Origin: Moringa oleifera
Taxonomy: Eukaryota; Streptophyta; Magnoliopsida; Brassicales; Moringaceae
Direction of reading: 5' to 3'
Length of the DNA: 64,000 nucleotides
Assembly (NCBI GenBank): GCA_021397835.1
Contig: JAJFZO010000230.1
Coordinates: forward strand, 6,380,001 to 6,444,000
In this document: positions 46,208-58,183 of the stretch, piece after piece
Layout: every line of letters starts with the position of its first letter
Numbering within the stretch: the first letter of the stretch is position 1
Notes under the pieces: generated by a model
Databases searched by the model: none
What the model saw: only the letters and a program-made list of their open reading frames with translations
Told to the model about the DNA's origin: nothing
Program-made: the position numbers and the translations under genes

Positions 46208-47210
46208 ATAGCTTTTCGGGCTTCCAAAACTCAAACCATTACCATCAACATGTCTCAAAACTAGTGTCATTTGCTCTTCGTTAGATTCATCAATAGCTTC
46301 ATCAACAACAATACAAAATTTGGCATCTCCCATGTCATCATGAATCGTGAGCCTCACTCGATTAGCAAGAATTTTCAATAATTCTTTTTGAATCAATGGC
46401 GATATATACTTGGTATTTAACGGAGAATTTTCTAATACAACTCCAGCAATTTTTTTATTCACTGATGCTTGCAATTTTACCAATTCAAGAAAATTTTATG
46501 GTTAGTAGAATTGATAGACTAATTGTGACCCCCTAAAAGTACACTTTTGTAATGCCAACTATTTTATAACCTTTAATAAAATCTTGAGTCGTAATTGATT
46601 TCGTAAAGGTTTTTTTTCGAAAAAAGTGCATTCATAACTCTATCATTATGTTGGGATAGATTTTTCAAATTTTTTTCAACTCTTTATGGCAAATATATGA
46701 TGTGAATCAACATTCTCTTCATGTAGCACAAATGGATATTTTTTTATGATCCACTCTTTTTCAATTTTGAAAATCATCAATTGTAAATGTGTGATACTTC
46801 GTAGATGATTCTCAAATAGATAATATAAAAAACAATATGCTTTACTTTTTTCTATTAAATATTCAAGTCAATTAATTGTTTTAAACCAAGAAGTTTACAG
46901 TCGCTAAATTTATTTTTCATCTACAATCAAAGAGTAGTTAGCTAATATAAGTTGATATAGCCTTATTTCAACATGTATCTTTCGAATATTATGAGGCTTA
47001 TCCTTGGGTTATATTCATATTAGAAAATGTAATCTAGAATCATGTTCATAATATTGGATATTAATATTGTGTAATGCTTCAATATTCTCAAATTTACTTT
47101 TTTCATCTAAACATAAGGAACTTGAAACACCAACATAATTCAAAGATTGAGAACTTGAACCACTTGATAATTTATCTTCTTTTTTTTCAAAGTATAAGAA
47201 AAAGATCTTT
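46190..47210 (-). pseudogene. Decayed hAT-like (ZMYM1/DUF4371) transposase
   Basis: On the minus strand the clearest part is a 100-codon open stretch at 46483-46181. It includes the runs SPLIQKELLKILANRVR and GDAKFCIVVDEAIDESNEEQ, which are characteristic of plant TTF-type zinc finger/ZMYM1-like proteins derived from hAT transposases. Upstream, at about 47210-47010, a Ser-rich piece fits the N-terminal region. The roughly 500 bases between them are broken by several stops and frameshifts, and nothing of the downstream dimerisation region is recognisable. The element is therefore dead. Terminal inverted repeats and target duplications were not found by eye. Confidence 0.7.
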
Positions 47211-48132
47211 CTCAGCTTCGATGTATAATTGTTTGATATTGTAATCTACAATTATAAAACAATTTAATCAATAATTAATCGACAAATTAAATAATTTTTT
47301 TATACACTAATTTTTTAACTAAATAACTATAAATTAATGACATCAGCTACATCTCAAGTTAAAACTTTAAATTATTATGGATAATTTTTCTAAATATATA
47401 TTAATTAATTTTTTTAAATACTAATTTTGAATTAGTAATTTTAAATTAATGATAATTTCTTAAAAAATTTCAAATTACTTCTTATATACAAACTAAAGAA
47501 TATTCATCTTCTAAAAAAATTTAAATAATATTCTAATCTATAATTAAAATAGTAATATATTATTTTATTGTTAAATAAAAAATAAAAAGTAATTTACTTA
47601 AATGAAGATGAAGAGAGAAACAAACTTTAAAAGAATGATGAAATAAATAATTCAGTAGAATGAGATGAAGTCTAGATTTGTGAGAAACCACAAGGGAGAA
47701 GAAGACTAAGAGTGAGTGTAGTCTCATGCGGAAGAAAATTTGAAATAAAAAGAAAAAAGATATACAGTAACAAAAGAAAAAGAAAAGAAAGAGTAAAAAA
47801 AATATAAATAAATAAATAAATTTTTAACCTAAAGCTTAAAAATCAAAAACATAATTTTAATAAAAATTTAAAAAAATTTTACCCCATATTACAACTCAAA
47901 TTAGCCTTTATGGTGTTACAAATATAAAAGAGGAGAATAAAAAAGATAAATACAAGAGAACAAATTATTGGAAAAGGGAATTTAAAAAAAAAAGAAAAGA
48001 AAAAGTTTGAATGGAAAGATGTATGGTTTTCTTTTGAACAAAAATGTACATTTCCATTAAAGATGCATAATTTTCTTTTAATATGCATATCTTTAAAAAG
48101 ATACACTCCTTTAAAAGCCCCATTTGAACACT

Positions 48133-48140
48133 TATAAAAA
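48133..48140 (+). promoter_or_regulatory. Orphan TATA-like box
   Basis: TATAAAAA, followed by GC-richer DNA (CCCCCTCG at 48142-48149). No plausible reading frame follows. It could be the promoter of a non-coding transcript or lie in an old LTR, or it could be chance in AT-rich DNA. Confidence 0.2.
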
Positions 48141-50493
48141 GCCCCCTCGTATCTATTTTCGTTATCCAGAAAACAAACCAACTCATTTTTTCTTTCTCAT
48201 TTTTTAAAAAATAAAATTTGTTTTAAGATACTATAACTATAAGTTGGTTCAATATTCTTGTAAATTGAAGTGCTACTTTCATAAAAAGAGATCATTGTAT
48301 CTTAGGAGACATTCACCATCAATCCAATAGTACCAATTATACGATGATTTTGTCTTAAGGATATAAAGTCAAACTGTAATTTTGATCTAACACAAGTACA
48401 ATGCTTTGTATTGTAAGTTACTGTAAGTCTAATTCAAATATTATTTAAAATTATTGATTTGTGTATTATCAAATACAATATATAAATTTAATAAACAACA
48501 CAAATAGAAAGATAAAGATAAAAAAAACGAAAATGATGATTAAGGAGATAACATTGTTTTGATCTATTATTTTCGTAGAATCTTTTTTTTTTTTTTCCAT
48601 AGGAGGAATCCAGTGTTGTGATTGGTGCTTTTATGATGGAATGAGCAATGTCATTCAATCAAGTTTTGATTTCTTTTCTCCCAATTTTATAATGAAAATG
48701 TAAAAATATTCAACGAAATCTATAATTTATTAAAAAATTAAAACAAATTTCAATTTGAATTAAATAATAAATTCAATGTAAAATTAATTTAATTAAAACC
48801 ATAGGGGTTAAATAAAAAATGAGTCTTTTTCAAAGTTTTCTTAATATTTATTCAAATACATTATTGAAGTAAAAATTATTTAAAATCTTGATTTTGTATT
48901 ATCAATTAAATTTTAATATTTAAAAAATAATAAATCAAATTTTATACTCTAATGACAATCAAATTGAGCATTAATGATGGGATATTTTTGTTCATCAAGA
49001 AATATTTTCTTTGAAACTTAACCAAAACTCGGTTTTCACATTAGAATTTTGAACAAATATGTGAAATCAACTGTTAATTTTTAAAAATTAGTTGACAAAA
49101 AGTGTGAGATTATTAATAAGTTTGAAAAAAATTTAAATTTTTTATAAAAGAAACATAGAAAGAAAATCGCATAATATAGAGTTCTACTCTAAAATCAATC
49201 ATTAATTTGTAAAAAAAAAATAACGATTGACAAAAAGTATAAGATTTGTGAATTTGAAAGATTTGAGAAGATTTTTACGTTTTTGGATGGTGAATTTTGA
49301 AGAAAAACAGTTGCATAGTAGAAGAAAAAAGGGAAAAAATATGGTTTGGTCTTAAGGAAAACCATCAATGTTTCAAAATTTTCATTTTACCTATACCAAT
49401 TCTTAATTTGATTTCAATGGCAATTAAATTAAGTAAAAGGTAAATTCCATTTGGTCCAAATTTTTTTAATATTTGATTACCATTTTTAAACATTAAAATT
49501 TGATTGATAACATAAAGTATATATAAGAGATTTAAAAAATAACTTTATATAATTTTATTTATTTTTTAAATATAGTTTATGCTTAATAAAGTAATATATT
49601 TATTTTTAATATAAAATATTAAAATAAGAATAATTCAAAATAAAAATCATTTTATCAATATGTATATTATTTTGTCATTAAAAAAATTACCTCAAAAGGT
49701 TAAAAATAGTGAAAACCAATGTAAAATTTTGATTAAAAAATTTAGTTTCATTACAAGTAATCTTACAAGTAAATATGTTATTATTTACACTTTTAGTTGA
49801 ACTTTTCTCTGGTAATCTTAAAAAATTTAAATTTGTTCTTAAAATTTTTTGAAAAAAGAATGAAAGCCTTGGTTAGCTATTTTGCAATAGTTTTCAAATA
49901 ACCAAAGATAATATTTGTCAAGAATTATATTAAAAATATTTTAGTTAATTATATTAATAGCTATTGGGTTTTATAGTTTGTCGGATTCATCTATGCTGCA
50001 TCTTTAAATTCATCTAATTTAAAGATTCAATCTTACTATCAAAATGTAATTAATTTTAATTATCTTAATCTTTTTAAGAGAGTGATTCTAGTTTTCGATT
50101 ATTTAGATATAGAAAATTTAAAAATATATTTATATTATGAATATTTGTATCAGATTTGAATACAGTAATTCCTTTAGGTTCAGCATTTCATTGACTTCTG
50201 CTTGACTGTGATGATTTTGTGATTTTTTATTATTTATTTATTTTTAAATATTATTAAAAAATTTATTATAATTTTATTTTTTTAATAATAAATTTTAATT
50301 ATGATAATTACACAGTTAATAAATTTTTTGACATAAAATGAAAATTATATGAATTAAAATGAATAAAATTAAACATTAAAAAAGAAAAAACAAATAAATG
50401 ATAAAAATAAAATTAAAAGACAAAGATATTATCAGGAGGAGGACCTGAGCTGATTGATGGGTTGAAGACTCAGTTAACTGTTGTCTCCTAGAT

Positions 50494-50511
50494 AACTGCC
50501 ACATGGCAGTT
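50494..50511. promoter_or_regulatory. Perfect 8-bp dyad upstream of PHD gene
   Basis: Arms AACTGCCA and TGGCAGTT are separated by two bases, about 780 bases upstream of the PHD gene start. A perfect dyad of this length suits a dimeric transcription factor site. Its binding protein is not known to me. Confidence 0.3.
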
Positions 50512-51218
50512 CCTCAACACCGGTGACCGGGTTGTCCAGTCCCAGATCCGATCCAAATTCTACATGGGATGGGACTGTCGACAAATCGACATCAGTAAAA
50601 TTACCAATATATAATATATTTATATGTATATGGAAAAATGCAGAAGGCCAGAAGGGGAAACTGCCTTGCAAAGGTCTCAAAGACGCTCTCTTCCAAACTT
50701 CAAATAGACGGATAAGACACCTACAGCCTGCAGAGCCTGGTTCTCACGCAAAATTTTCTCTCTTGAGTTTTAGGGTTCAAGTTTTTCTTTTGGGTGTGGA
50801 ATTCTATCATTCAGGTATGCTTCTTTGGTGCTTTTTGTTTTCCTATGTATGTTTCTTTTGAATGTATTCTTTTGTTTTTGCTGTGCTTGGTAGCCGACAA
50901 AGTGTAAGAAAATAAGCAGGAACCAAACTTAAATTTGAACATACTAGAGCCGTGCGAGCAAGAGATTATGCTTCTTGAAGTTTGGTTCTGGTATTTTGGC
51001 TGATGTTTAACTAGAGTTTCTCATTTCTAGGGAAATCAGAGGCCCCGACAACGGTTTTTCCCATATAGTTTGCCACACTTTCTAGAGTGCTAGAAGGATG
51101 ATTTTATCACTGTTTTTTTGGTCAATATTTGGCTTAGTTGATTGGATTGATGCGATCAAGTTGGTTATGTGGAAATTCATGTAAAATTTCAAATCTTTGA
51201 AGGTTTGTGTTGGCAGTG

Positions 51219-51227
51219 AAACCCTAA
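51219..51227 (+). promoter_or_regulatory. Telo-box in leader of PHD gene
   Basis: AAACCCTAA, the plant telo-box, lies 49 bases before the start codon. A related inverted copy (TTAGGGTT) lies at about 50769-50777 near the probable transcript start. Telo-boxes occur in promoters and leaders of growth and translation genes and can recruit Polycomb factors (established knowledge). A 5'UTR intron from about 50816 to 51216 is suggested by a CAG/GTATGC donor and a TTGGCAG acceptor. Confidence 0.45.
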
Positions 51228-51275
51228 TTTTTTGTTCAAAAGATCGAGAAAGCAGCCAAAATTTTGCCCTGGGGT

Positions 51276-54200
51276 ATGGGTGTTGAGGAGGGAATGAGCA
51301 ATGGCGATGTTGCTGAATGCAGTGATGCACTTCATTGCTCGAAAAGTGAAGCTATGACTAATGGGTTTGAACTTCATATTTTGCCTTATTCTGGTGATGG
51401 GAGCTCAGGTCCAAGTGAAGGTTTTCGAACATACAAGAGACGGAGGCATGCAAGGTTAGGTTTTGAGGGCAAGATGTTAGAATATGGGAGAGTATCTGTA
51501 GAAGCTTCTAATCTGTGTGCAGACCAGGTAAGAAATCTTCTACTTTCTACTCCTGAAATATGTGAATTTACTTTTTGTTTCATGAATCATTTAGTTTTTT
51601 TGAGCCTATGGATTTTGAGGATATGGAATGCAGCTAAAACATTTCTGTATAAATTTTGATCGACTTTTGTTTATAATTTCAGTAGAATTGAGAGTTGGGT
51701 TGCCTTAGGTCAGCAATATTGGGAAATGACAATCTTGCAGGAAAAATTATTTGTAGTTAAAGTTTAACCTCCTTCCAACATGTTTTCATTTATTTCTTCA
51801 TGATGAATGATAATCTATGTTTTTTTTTTGGGTGTGCCACAATTTTACACTTGGCTACTTAAAAGAGCTCTAACAAAATCTTTATGAAAAATCATTTGCA
51901 AAATGTTCACTTTGACCCATGCTTTAATGTGTTTAACCATCTATCCTTTATTTTAAGAAACATCTCTCTTGACCCCTACAAATTCTCTACTATTACTCTC
52001 CCCACATATAATCCAAAAAAATGGCAAGGGAGACATAGTAGTTGACTAGTTTTGCATCTAGACATTATATTTTCGGTGTCTAAAATTGTTGATAAAGTAA
52101 AGTCACTTGTATGAGATGATTATTTGTGTGGGAAGAAAGTTTGAAGTTTATAAAATGTATCAACAACGAACATATTCATGAGACGTACTAGGGCAGCACC
52201 CACTTGGGGTCTTATAGTTAGTATATGTTTCCTTGTCTCTAGTTTCTTTTTATAAAAAAAACATATTCATTTATCAGAGGCTACATTGAAAGACGTGTGT
52301 GTTTGATGGTTTAGACATGTGCAGTGTAGGCTAGGAACAAACTAGAGCAAGCTTGATCTTTAAGGTAGATCGTCCAAATGGCTAAGGTTACATTATGGCT
52401 GAAGAAGATTCTCTTTACGAAAATCTGACCAAAGTCATGCTGTTTTCTTGGGCAGAATGGAGGAATAGGTTCCCTACTTCATGACCAAGTATTTCCAGAA
52501 GTGTTTGATACTTGGTTTTGATGTACATCATCTAATGGTCCTTCCATGTTGAGGAAGAGGAACCCGTAAAGGTGCTATGTGCTCCTTATCTTTGTGGTAC
52601 TTGATGGTTGAATTATATGAGGCTTTCTATAGTTCTACATCCATAGGTCTTTGAACAACTGGAGGAGCTAATTATAGTGGCTATAACTATAAGGCATTTA
52701 CATGTGCTGCATTTGATTACCGAAGGCCAAGACCAACCCAAATAGGCCTTTATGCCAGTACTCGTAACCTATTTTTTATAAAGTTCTGAAATATTGAGAA
52801 ATGTATGGTTATCTTGTCCCTGTAGAGAGAGACCAAATGGACAATCAACAACATATGATACTGGTGTTTCTTAGGCTTGCGAAGATAAAATCCAAATAAG
52901 ATGTTTCCATTGTCTGCCCTGCAAATGCTGCAGCATTATCTATGATGATATGACTTGATTATTGTTCTTTTACCAATTATATCTGGTTTCTCACAGATGG
53001 TAGAGAGAGCATGCGAGATACCTGTGGATTCTCGTGAGCAACACTGTCTTCTTGGTAAAGAGTCTCATTCTCCTTTGAATGGTACAAATGATTGTTCACA
53101 GAGAAACTGGAGAAACATTCTACTGGAGCATATGTGCGAGTCATTAAGTGATGATGAAGGTGGTATACAGGGTTGTATTCGGGATGCGCTTTTATTTCAT
53201 CCAGAAATTGATCATACTGTGATGGTTAAGGTTTGTGCTTTAACCAAAATTTCATGTGTGGTGGTGATGCTTGGGTCGTCCCCTTCTCTTTCTTGTTCTC
53301 AGTTAAGAGTTTCATTTTTTGGTTCTTCTGCAGGAATCTCACCCTCATGATGTAGGTGAAACTAGATGCTCTTCACAAACATGGAAGATGCTTAATGGAA
53401 CTCAGCATAGGGATAAAAGGCAGAATGGTGTAATTTCTAATGGACCTGCCGATGAAGCTAAATGTCATGCAGTCTCTGAGATGTGTCAGCGTGTTTTCTT
53501 TAATATTTTAATTTCAGAGAAATTTACTTCACTCTGTAAGCTGCTACTTGAAAATTTCGGAGGGAGCAATGCTGGAAGCCTCTTTCACTTAAGTCTCATA
53601 AACTCCAGGCTGAAAGAGGGAGTTTACGAGCATTCACCTATGCTTTTCTCAGCAGACATTCAACAGGTAAATTTTACGAGTCTTCAATATCACAGTCAGG
53701 CATTCTATCTTATTAGCACTTCTCTTTTGCTTTTGTTTAACTTTTTTAGAAAGAGTATAATGAATGTCTGGTTTTCACAAGTTTTATGATGGATAGGTAA
53801 AACAATAGTATCAATTTTTCAAGGATTATGTTGGTGTGTGCCATACACTGGTTCAAAGGATTTCCACTCTGAGTGAGCTTGATCATGATATATGAAATAT
53901 TGGTTGTCATATATTTCTTTGATATGGGAAATAAGACCTGTCATTTTGAAATTCCTTTCCATTATCATTGAAATCTTTATTCATTGGCATGTTAAAGACA
54001 TTTGCGTAGGTAAACTCTGATTCAGTGCTTCTTTTATTTATGAGAGTAGCGCCAGCATTAAGTCTACCCTGTCTGTGATGCAAAAACCTGTAATTCTCTA
54101 CCATGTTCTTTCTGCAAAGGAAGAGCTTATGGAGCAAATGTTATGCCTACATTTTCCTTACTTAATTTTTCTTGTTTGATGTTTTGTTCTTTTTGTCTCT

Positions 54201-57198
54201 GTCCCTGGTTGTCACAACCAGCCTCTTGAGTTTGTCGCTTCTTTTGTTCGGTATGCTAAGAACTCTTTTCTTTTTTTTTTTTTGAATTTTGGCTTTTAGC
54301 TAGAGGGTATCTGAGTTCAAGCTTCCTATCATAGTGTTAATGCTTGTGGTAATGACATCAAATCTGTGTAATGAAGGCAGCTTGGCTGATTGGATAGTAT
54401 CGTTCTTCTTGATTTCTTTCACTCAATTGTTTTGGTCTTTTCTGGTGGAAGTATTTGTCTCTGAATTGGTTTCTACACCTGAGGGAAGATTTGCACTTCT
54501 CAGAGTTGGGTTTTCATCTACTCAGTCATGACTGGAAGGAAAATAAATGGTTGCCTTACGTTCCTGGGGAGGACATTTTGTTAATTCTTGGCTGTCATTT
54601 ATTGAACAATGAAGAGATTTAGAAGTTCATTGAAGCATATTGTCGTCTTTTTCACTCTTTTTCTCTGCATCTCTCTTTGTGTGTCTTTCTCCCTTCCTAA
54701 CTCCTTCCCTGGCTTCCGCTTTTTCCCCTGCCTCTCTTGCCCTCCCTACTGTGGTGTATGATTTTCCTGAACCTAGCTAGATCCAGTTCCAACAATGGGT
54801 AACCTTCTGATTTTCCAGAAGATCATTTGTAACTGTGAGCAAACTGTGTGAAAAAAAAAAAGAAAATAATGATAGTTGTATAAATGTGATGAAACTTTCC
54901 TAAGGTTTCCGAGAGAGCTTAGTGTTGCTAATGACAAACAACCTTGTTGGTTCCATATAGGATTATATGTGCATATATTTTTCTGCTTCTTTCTCTCCTT
55001 GAAGTTCTTATCAATAGATACACTATTGTTTAACTTGTGATGTGACTTATTTGAAGGACTCAGAGCACTGGTTTAAGGTTATATAGACTTGTAGGTGCTA
55101 AAAAGGAACATATCAAGTGCTCATTTTCTAGCCGAGATAATCTTGTTCCATAAAGGCATTTAATCTGTTGTGATTGTGTATATCTTAAGCCTGAATGTTG
55201 GTTTCAGGTCTGGAGAAAGCTTCAAGGGATTGGAGATGAAATCATTTCTCTTTCCAAGAGCCTCTCAGACATGTCAGAGACTTTGTTCAGAGAACAGGTG
55301 CAAAAATCCACCTACTGACTTCCCGATATTATCATGCCAAATTTGAACACTTTTGCTTTCTTCAGTTATAATCGTTTGCTCTATGTATTAGTTATGATAT
55401 GGTCTCCTTCTGCTTCAACCATTTTTTTCCTTACTCTTCCAGGTTGGATGCATAGTCCCCTGCACAGTCGACCCAGAGAAAGATGAGGTAAATCTTTCTA
55501 AATTATAGTATGGCATTGCTTGATTTTGATCTTGCTGGCATCAGCAAGATCTGTAACTGAAAATTTAAATATCAGATAGAAATGCTTTCTAATATTGACT
55601 TACATGATAGCTTAGGCAGCATGTGGCATTTGCAAAAATGTACCCAGGAAAAGCCTATGAGAAACTCCTGCTGCTCTTATTCTTGGACAATATCATATTG
55701 ATATAACTCATAAATTATTTGGGTTAACTTGGTTAAAAATACTGAACAGAAGACATTGTTTCTGATTAGAGAAAAGGAAGATATCCTTCATTTGGGCAAT
55801 CAAATGTTTTCTTAAATAACTGAGGTGTCCTCTTCTTCTATGAACTCACCTAATCCTGTGGAGGGTGTAGATTTCTCATATTCCCTCTGTTACAGTGTAG
55901 TTGATGACCCTGCTAACTGGGCTTTGTCTACGGCTAGCCTGGTACCTTCTTTACCTAGTTTTTGCTCATCTTTTGCTTCCTGACTAGCCCTGCCAACAGC
56001 AACCCTCCCCAACCCGCACCCCCATCCCTCCAAATCCACTTAAGGAAGAAAAAAATTGGAATAAGGATAAAAAAGGAAAAGATCTCTGCTTCTCTGAGAC
56101 CTTTAACTCTTTGTTTCCTTGTGATTTGTGGATTCACTATGCTGGAGGCATTGTGAAGAAGAGTTCATTCCATCCCATGATTTACAAAGTTATGAATCAT
56201 ATTTGAGTTTATTTGCGTAACATGCATGAGCTTAGTTAATATGCTAATACCTTGCTTTAAATCCTACAATTTTCACTGTGAAACAGTTGTGCACACGGGA
56301 ATCAGATTCTCTTGCTAAACTGGAGCACCCTGCAACTTATGGTATTTATAGAATTTGTACTTGCAAGCAATGTGGGCAAAAAGCAGATGGGAGGAATTGT
56401 TTAGTATGTGATTCTTGTGAGGAAATGTACCATGTCTCCTGTATTGAGCCTGCTGTTGTAGAGATCCCCCCTAAAAGCTGGTACTGTGCTAAATGCACAG
56501 CTAGCGGAATTGGATCACCTCATGAGAACTGTGTAGTTTGTGAGCAGTTGAATGCCCCTAGGAACCTGAGAAACAATGGGGGTGATGAAATTACTCCAGC
56601 CACTGAAGACATGTTTAATGAACTTGAAGACAACTCAAACAGCAGCTTGGATGATGGGCATCAAGCATCAGAAGGGAGCAGAAGCTCTTCCACATGTAAG
56701 ATCTGTGGAGGTGAGGTAGAGACTGATGAGAAGGTAAGGACATGTGAGCACGCCTTCTGCTCCAGCAAGTATTATCATGCAAGGTGCTTGACGACAAAGC
56801 AGTTAAAATCATATGGACCTTGTTGGTATTGCCCTTCTTGCCTATGTAGAGTTTGCCTCGCTGACAAAGATGATGATAAGATTGTTCTGTGTGATGGTTG
56901 TGATGATGCATACCACATTTATTGCATGAAACCACCACGTACTTCAGTTCCAAGAGGGAAGTGGTTCTGCCGAAAATGCAACATTGGGATCCAGCGGATA
57001 CGCAGTGCAAAGAGAGAATATGAGAAATATGAAAATAAACAGCTGCAGAAAGGCAGAGTGAGCAAAACTGAGAAGAAACTTAGTGAAAAAGGTAAAGAAG
57101 AATCAGATAAAGGTAGGGGAGGAATGGACATGCTCCTAAATGCAGCCAAGACTCTGAATTACGAAGAGCAGATGGCTGCTGTGCAGACAAAGAGTTGA
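51276..57198 (+). CDS. EHD3: PHD-finger protein, EHD3 type
   Basis: Probable nuclear chromatin reader. In rice, EHD3 promotes flowering (established for that gene; role here inferred). Six exons: 51276-51527, 52997-53230, 53334-53666, 55208-55297, 55443-55487, 56287-57198. All join in phase 0 and give 621 residues. The N-terminal half has a basic patch (TYKRRRHARLGFEGK) and a helical region around SEMCQRVFFNILISEKFTSL. The last exon carries three zinc modules. A PHD finger is at about 344-388 (CKQCGQKADGRNCLVC to WYCAKC). A variant finger with wider spacing is at about 455-503. A second classical PHD finger is at about 505-549 (CRVCLADKDDDKIVLC to WFCRKC). A basic Lys-rich tail follows. The start is the first ATG, MGVEEGMSNGD. 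Confidence 0.88.
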
Positions 57199-58183
57199 CA
57201 AAGAACTTGATGGTTTCTGTCAAGCATGATTTTGTTACTTTTAACCTTTCTTAGAATTTTGCTTTTTATGTGAATTTTTTGGGGTACTAATATTTTGGTA
57301 GGTTGTAAAATGTTAGGTTCTGCTGACTATTGGATAGATAACTCAGTCATCACATGATTCGAAGGCTGTATATTACTGGTTGGTAGTGCCACCCCACACC
57401 ACATGTTTCTTATTAAGTCATGATCTGAGAACCATTAGATTAGCCCGGTGGAGTTTTATCCTTTTAAATGTTTCGGAATTGTGTTGTACAATGAAGAAAA
57501 CTGTGACCGAACAACCTCTTTCTTATAATGAGAGTGAAGGATATGTTTCTTTTTCTTATATGCTGCTGTACTATTTTCTGGATGACTGGATACAGCATTG
57601 CAGAAATAATGGCCTGGTCAAGCTTTTGCTTTATCTTTGTTGATTTAACTCATCCTCACACAGAAAAAGCTTCGATCAGGATTCCCTTTGAGTAGTCTTC
57701 CATGGTCTGCATAAATTATTGATCAGAGAGAGAAAGAAGTTGCAAAATAATTCAGGGGATCCACGTTCTTGAAGTCATTGATCAGAGAGAGAGGAGACTG
57801 CAAAATGATAGATCTATGCTTATCAAGGCATCCGTGTACCTGAAAGCACGGGATCCATGCAGCTGAAGCAATGTAATACCTTAATTTACAAGAGTCGAGT
57901 TACTTTACAAGAAAAGAAAGCAGTTTGCTTTAAGAATTAAGAGCCTGCTGCGTAGCCAGATAACAAATCAGAGTAAAATAACTTTGAAAAGCACATTGTG
58001 TACACAGCCCTCTTCCTCATTACAAAAACTTCTGCTTCCACAACTTTCCTTTCTGCAGATCTCATGAATGAATGAAGACTCCATGAGCAACCATAACATA
58101 GTCCAAGTTCATGCCCCGTTGAGCTGCCAAGGGCACATGATAGCATACAGGAACTGTTCTTCTGGTTTGCATTTTATTTGCAT
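57199..58183. other. Convergent 3' spacer
   Basis: About 1 kb between two converging genes, covering both 3'UTRs. A 59-base partial duplication lies at 57718-57835. The frame at 57380-57643 has no recognisable domain and is probably untranslated. Confidence 0.6.
57718..57835 (+). repeat. Short tandem duplication, period about 59 bp
   Basis: Two units begin ATTGATCAGAGAGAGA and continue to a shared TGCAAAATRAT block. A weaker echo, GGATCCA with a following TGAAG, occurs again at about 57851-57870. It lies in the spacer between the 3' ends of the PHD and TPR genes. Confidence 0.65.

Larger units (their letters stand above)
45009..51275. other. Repeat-rich divergent spacer, 6.3 kb
   Basis: The largest gene-free stretch. 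It holds the BTB promoter and leader on the left, a 20-base minisatellite, a decayed hAT-like transposase, an orphan TATA-like box at 48133, and long AT-rich DNA with no recognised features. On the right it holds the promoter, leader and probable 5'UTR intron of the PHD-finger gene. The short minus-strand frames at about 47880-48190 are Phe-rich and match nothing I know. Confidence 0.65.

Noticed and set aside
46181..46483. 100-residue minus-strand frame as an intact gene
   Set aside because: It is only a fragment of a larger hAT-like transposase whose other parts are broken by stops and frameshifts.
47879..48186. Two overlapping minus-strand frames of 73-100 codons
   Set aside because: Phe-rich translation of AT-rich DNA with no domain, no homologue that I recognise and no splice context.
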